A DNA stretch of 64,000 nucleotides from Hibiscus mutabilis (taxonomy: Eukaryota > Streptophyta > Magnoliopsida > Malvales > Malvaceae). The stretch spans positions 19,580,750-19,644,749 of the forward strand of contig CM033719.1 of the NCBI GenBank assembly GCA_019671005.1, in the 5' to 3' direction. The position numbers were made by a program, and so were the translations under genes. Shown here piece by piece: positions 59,401 through 64,000 of the stretch (position 1 is its first letter; the number at the start of each line of letters is the position of its first letter). The notes beneath the pieces are model-generated. The model saw nothing but the letters and a program-made list of their open reading frames with translations. It was not told the origin of the DNA and did not search any database.

Positions 59401-60151
59401 AAGAATATTAACATTAGAAGTATGTACTGAATAAGTTAAGGAAATTTGGAAGTATTGACTTTAAATTTATGTAAGATTATTTGTAGCTACGGTACTTGTT
59501 AAATTACTTTTAAAATTTTTAAGTATACTACAATAATAATTCTCGCAACTATTTCAATTATTGCATTGATTCATAAAATCATATCATTATATGTACATAC
59601 AGAAAAAGTTAAGGAACTGTAGAAATTTTGATCTTTGAAATTTTTGGTCAGATTATGTGTAACTATAGTCACAAAGAAGCTTTAATTTTTTTCATTATAC
59701 GAGGACAATTAATATTTATAATAACTACTTTAAATATTAAGCTCAGTGTAACAACTGATGTTAGAATAGGAACATTAAATGTATATGCTGAAAATTTTAA
59801 TGTTTGAGAAACTTGGGTAAGCTTACCAGTAACTACGGTTATTGTTAAAGAAATTTTTTACTTTTTAATTATACCAGGATCGACCCCTAGATTCGACCAG
59901 TAACTACGGTTATTGTTAAAACAAATTTACTTTTTAATTATATCAGGATAGACCCCTAGATTTAGTCTTATCATAAAATCTTGTATTTGTCCTTGTTTCG
60001 ATACCTAGTTACCTTGAGTTGGATTCAAGTATGTTGTGAAAATAGTATCGAATACATGCATCTCGTCACCTAGTTATATTAATATCATCTCATGTTTATC
60101 GATTTTCCCGAATACATAATGAAATGTATGAATAATCAGGGTTGTAAAAGG

Positions 60152-60268
60152 ATGGCATCGGAAGATAAGATTTCTACATTGCCGGATGAGATCCTTTTAA
60201 CCATTCTATCACTGTTGACATTCAAGGAAGCAGTTGCCACCAGCATCCTTTCTCGAAGATTGAAAATG
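60152..60268 (+). pseudogene. F-box gene stub
   Basis: From ATG 60152 the frame gives an F-box: MASEDKISTLPDEILLTILS, LLTFKEAVATSILSRRLKML. F-box domains bind SKP1 in SCF ubiquitin ligases; plant genes with this start usually carry LRR or FBD domains after it. Here the homology stops after about 39 residues, where a GC-rich insertion-like sequence begins, and no LRR is seen downstream. Probably a truncated pseudogene. Confidence 0.65.
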
Positions 60269-60270
60269 TT

Positions 60271-60438
60271 GGTGGGACATGTTTTGCGAGGATTCGCCCC
60301 ACTTTGCTTTTAATTGTGTAGAGGTAGTTACAAATTTCACAGGTCGTGGGGAAAAGATGGAGATAAAAATTAGATTCACCATGAGCGGTGGGGCAGATGT
60401 GAATATGACTTTGTACTCGCCCCGCATCATCCCCACTA
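60271..60438. mobile_element. Possible hAT-like short insertion in the F-box stub
   Basis: The left end GGTGGGACATGTTTTGCG and the right end GCCCCGCATCATCCCCACTA are loosely inverted. GC-rich GGGGC/CCCCGC blocks contrast with the AT-rich surroundings. No duplication defined. Confidence 0.35.
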
Positions 60439-60769
60439 GTCTAAACATATCTTATAACATGCTGTTATAAATATTGTTAAAAATATAATTAGATTCGGAT
60501 TGATCATATCAAATACATAAATATTTTTAAAAATATCAGTTTGGATCAAAGTCAAATATTTAAGGTAATTTATATCGACTTGTCTTTGGATATTTATGAA
60601 AAGTTATATGTATATATTTTAATTTATCAATTAAAGTGTCGCGATGACTTATTATTATTTCTTTTTAAAGTGGTGATAGTTGGGATAATATTACATATGT
60701 GGTGGAAGCCCGAGTGACAAGTATTTTATATTTTTTTCACGGTGAAAATACTTTCACATACCATTCGTA
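60439..60769. other. AT-rich spacer
   Basis: No gene or repeat recognised. Confidence 0.4.
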
Positions 60770-61192
60770 ATTATGGTAAAGCACATAAAGGGCTACTTAA
60801 GAAGTACGAGGGACCGTTTCTAGTGAGTAAAGGGATTGGGAAGCTCGCTTACCGCATCACTTTATCATCTCACCTCGAGGTTCATCCCGTTTTTCATGTA
60901 AGTTTATTAAAACATTAGCTTGCTGATAGGAAAATCCAAGTAAGGGCGAATCAAAGAGGGCTCTTACCGCAGTCACTACTACTCATGACCGTAATGTAGA
61001 TGGGATTATTGCACATCGAGTAATTCCAAGACGAGTGAGTCATCCAAGCTACACTTAATACTCGGTGTGCTGGATAAGGTTGTTTGAAATTGAGTCAGCT
61101 TGGGCACATGAGCTATCCTTATGAAATTATGAAGACAAGATACGATCATACTAGAAAGAAGCGACGAGGATGTCGCCTAATTAGGCGGGGAG
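60770..61192 (+). pseudogene. Ty3/gypsy chromovirus C-terminus with chromodomain
   Basis: Conceptual frames read HKGLLKKYEGPFLVSKGIGK, LAYRITLSSHLEVHPVFHVS and LLKH, then a stop. In a shifted frame follow chromodomain-like pieces (VDGIIAHRVIPRR, YLVCWIRL, SWAHELSL). This is the region after the integrase core in gypsy chromoviruses. It is of a different type from the tails of A and B and lies directly before a polypurine tract and LTR. The rest of the element is missing. Confidence 0.75.
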
Positions 61193-61194
61193 GA

Positions 61195-61900
61195 TGTCAC
61201 ATACCTAAATTTTGACCACCTAAATCTTAAATTGTCTTAGAAGAATGAAAATATTGGTAGAGAAATCTAAAACATTAAACAGAGTACCGGAACTCTATAA
61301 AAGAATCTAAAATATTTTAAAAAGTTTTAGAATATCGTGGAAGGCTCTATAAGATTCTAGAAAGTTTTGAAAGATTCTAGAAAGCTTTGAAAGGTTATGA
61401 AATATGGTGAAAGATTATGAAGTTTTATAGAAGCTTGAGGAATTTTTCAAGACTAGTACATTTTAGGACTATAGAAAGTTGAGATATAAGATATTTATAG
61501 GTTGTATAGATTTCTCTAGAAGCTAAATATGAACTGTAGGATTAGAATAATCTCTATTGTCCATTGAGGAGGTGCAAGAATATAAATAGGTAACTTTGTC
61601 CATTTGACAAGGTAACCTTAAAACCCTAAAATCTAAGAATCCCAATACATTGTAAAGCATTCACCCTTTTATAAGCACTAACCAGGTATTAGATACAAAA
61701 TTCCTCCAACTCTTGCAATTCCCTCCCTTTTATATACTCATACACGGTCACATATTTTTTCCTTATCTTCTTCTCTTGCTTTACTCAAATTTTATCCACT
61801 TTGTCCATGTTTTCAACTTTCTGATTTTTGAATATTTCTTGTTTTTTATTTATTTTATCTTTCCTAATTGTCAAATTTAACCATATTCATTCAACAACCC
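61195..61900 (+). repeat. 3' LTR of the truncated chromovirus (end approximate)
   Basis: It begins TGTCACATACCTAAATTTTG just after the purine-rich GGCGGGGAGGA. It contains AATATAAATAGG at about 61571 and short repeated RATTCTAGAAAG words at 61340-61400. The right end is not certain because no second LTR is available. Confidence 0.55.
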
Positions 61901-61959
61901 AGAAATTACAAATGCAAAGGTAAGGTGATATAAATGGCATAATTTAAAAGTTTTGAAAC

Positions 61960-62380
61960 AATAAAATTATCAGGAAGTATTTCAATAAAAATGAAACAAT
62001 CTAAAACTTAAAGTCTCTTAAAAAGTACATTCTGAATCTGGCAGGATTTATTTCAAAAAAAATGAAATAATCTGTTTGGGTATCGGATATATGTCCTCTC
62101 ACATGTTAATGACAAGCATCCTCCCAGTTAGATTCATATCTCAGGCATCTTCCTGTAGCTACACCTCACTCGATCAAGGTATTCAAAAAATAAAATGAAA
62201 TAATATGAAAATTACAAGTCTCTTAGTGATTACATTCTAAAGCTAGCAAGAGGTATTTCAAAAAAATAAAACAATTTGTTTAAGTATCAAATATATGCTC
62301 TCTCATACGTTAATGAAAAACACCCTCTCAAGTTGATGCATTGATTGAGTCGCTTGCTGCAGCTGCACCTCGCCTAAGAT
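61960..62380. repeat. Diverged tandem duplication, ~205-bp unit
   Basis: TACATTCTGAATCTGGCAGG...GGATATATGTCCTCTCACATG...GTAGCTACACCTCACTCGAT (62030-62175) recurs as TACATTCTAAAGCTAGCAAG...AATATATGCTCTCTCATACG...GCAGCTGCACCTCGCCTAAG (62231-62380). Confidence 0.75.
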
Positions 62381-63109
62381 GATGATAGGGGAGCACTCTA
62401 TTCCAATTTGTTACAATGTTCTTAGCTTCTCTTTATTTCTAATCTGACATACGCACTGTTGTCGAATAATTTTTCGGAGGCATTTCAGTAAATTTATCTC
62501 ATGACTTATATATGATTTTTCTTTTCTCTCATGTTGCGAATCTGATTATACTGTTCACCGACCTTAGTCTGCAAGGTAGAGCTTTCTCGCATAAGTACTA
62601 GCAGGTTCCTAATCTTTTCGCATGTTTGTATTTGGGCAATAGTGGTAGCTTCCACGTTTAACATGAAAGTATAAAATAATATTATATAGTTCCATTTTAG
62701 TAGAATAACTAAAGTTGTCAATAAATTGATTTTGTTTGTGGTTAAACCAAAAAAATTAAATATAACAAAATAGCTTAATCAATAATCATTTATTATTAGA
62801 GTAAGCAACTTGTTCTATAGAAATAAAGCAGGAACAAATATTCAAGTATACATGCTAGGACAAGCTAACATATGACTTCATCAAATTGAAAGCAAAGAAA
62901 TAAAATTGATACATGCATCTAGCACCCATCAAAGAAATCCGATAAGTTCAGCAAAAAGCATACTGTAATTTTAAAATTTAAAAGAAATATGCATCAACTA
63001 ATAACAATTTCATACTCAACATTTCTACATATTTCCCCATCTTAACACCCCTTCTCCCTAGGTAGAAGATGTGTACCAATCAAAATTTTATCTTTACTTG
63101 ATTAGTTAC
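62381..63109. other. AT-rich spacer
   Basis: No supported gene. A minus frame at 62721-62506 has no recognised domain. Confidence 0.4.
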
Positions 63110-64000
63110 TCTATGTTGCGTGATTTAAGTCCAACGAAAATGGTGCAAGTGAACACGTCGCAAGTAATAATATAGATTAAGATCGTCTCCACAGGGATTG
63201 GTGAAACTCTGACTTCTAGCATCTTGCACTGAAAGAGAATAATATTGAAGGTGACAGACAGCGATAAATATCAGGTAAATTAAACTAAACAAAGTAAAGT
63301 AAATATGAAGATATAATAGATATGAGAGATTAAGCTGGGTTATCGTGAGTGGTGTTGTGATTACCGGATGAATTGTCATGGTTAGTAATTGTTGTCACAA
63401 GTAAACTGCTGAGGCAAGTAAATTGCGTTATCCCTAACCGAAGAATTGATGATTGTGCAAGCCTTAGTGATACATCCCTACGTTAACCTCGGGTGGACAA
63501 CATTGATCTTTTCACTTTTCTTAGCCACTGAAATCCGTTCCTTATTCCTAAGGCAAAATAGTTTTGACCAACGGTTGTTTAAATCGAAACGTATCCACTC
63601 GTTTCGTGAATCTAGCTCTCTCGAGCCTAGATAAATAAGTGCATTCAAGTTCCTTTCCCAGGTTTCCTTAAAGCGAAATAAAGAACCAAGAATGGATAAA
63701 CACTGAATTTTATAAAATTAAAAACCAAAACCAATCATTCATCTTTACACACCATAAATCTTGATAACCCAAGCCAAGTTAATCTAGTTCATGGCTGGGT
63801 AAAAAGAAAACACAAAAGAATAAAACCCAAACAAGGGTGGATCGCACGATATAAGATAAAAAAGAATAGAGAAGATGATCTCCTCCAATCTATGCTAAGG
63901 GCTATGCGTGAATCCCCCTTTTCAATCCAATCTCACCCTCCCAATCGACTCCCATTTGATGTATAGTTGCGATTTCCTTAAATTAGTGAGGGAAAAGAGT
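63110..64000. repeat. Unclassified plant repeat running off the right edge
   Basis: AACACGTCGCAAGTAATAAT followed by TCTCCACAGGGATTGGTGAA is a phrase I associate with a widespread non-coding repeat in plant genomes, often annotated as an unclassified retroelement internal region. There is no coding frame here. Assignment from memory only. Confidence 0.4.

Overview
This is plant nuclear DNA, almost certainly from a eudicot. It has split genes with GT-AG introns, two plant-type enzyme genes (a TRICHOME BIREFRINGENCE-LIKE protein and a GT90/CAP10 glycosyltransferase), Ty3/gypsy chromoviruses and a Tnt1-type Ty1/copia element, hAT-type short elements, a tRNA-derived SINE and a Mutator/FAR1-type transposase. 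A Malvaceae origin such as cotton is only a guess from the LTR style. No bacterial, viral or CRISPR features were seen.

Bases 1-28,329 are a nest of LTR retrotransposons, four deep. A Ty1/copia element (D, + strand, pol and 3' LTR at 25,841-28,329) was split by a minus-strand Ty3/gypsy element (C; LTR 22,434-25,840, gag 22,150-21,187). C was split inside its gag zinc-finger region by a plus-strand gypsy element (A, 1,431-21,186), so the rest of C's gag and its protease lie at 1,430-791. The 3' LTR of A was split by a further plus-strand gypsy element (B, 11,670-20,683, target duplication TAACA). All carry stops, frameshifts or lost catalytic residues. At about base 790 C abuts, in opposite orientation, another truncated gypsy RNase H-integrase fragment.

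Bases 28,330-46,700 hold small and decayed elements: two hAT-like short elements (one with a perfect 8-bp target duplication), an orphan gypsy integrase piece, and a 4.6-kb satellite-like array of about 25 monomers of roughly 185 bp. Part of the array is organised as a five-monomer higher-order repeat of about 930 bp. Next come three degenerate copies of a palindromic repeat, a decayed FAR1/MULE transposase (+, 37,439-39,592) and, facing it, a decayed Ulp1-type cysteine protease gene of the kind carried by some plant Mutator-like elements (-, about 44,680-40,980).

Bases 46,700-55,500 are the host-gene island: the TBL gene (+, 5 exons, 46,866-49,989) and the GT90/CAP10 gene (-, 6 exons, 55,457-52,194). 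They are convergent, with a SINE in an intron of the second. Both are predicted to act in the secretory pathway/Golgi on glycans; a shared pathway is not shown by the sequence.

Bases 55,500-64,000 are AT-rich and repeat-rich: a LINE endonuclease stub, a copia solo LTR, a third copy of a short inverted-repeat element that has two copies near 51 kb, an F-box gene stub cut by a GC-rich insertion, the 3' end of another chromovirus with its LTR, a diverged 205-bp duplication and an unclassified repeat running off the right edge.
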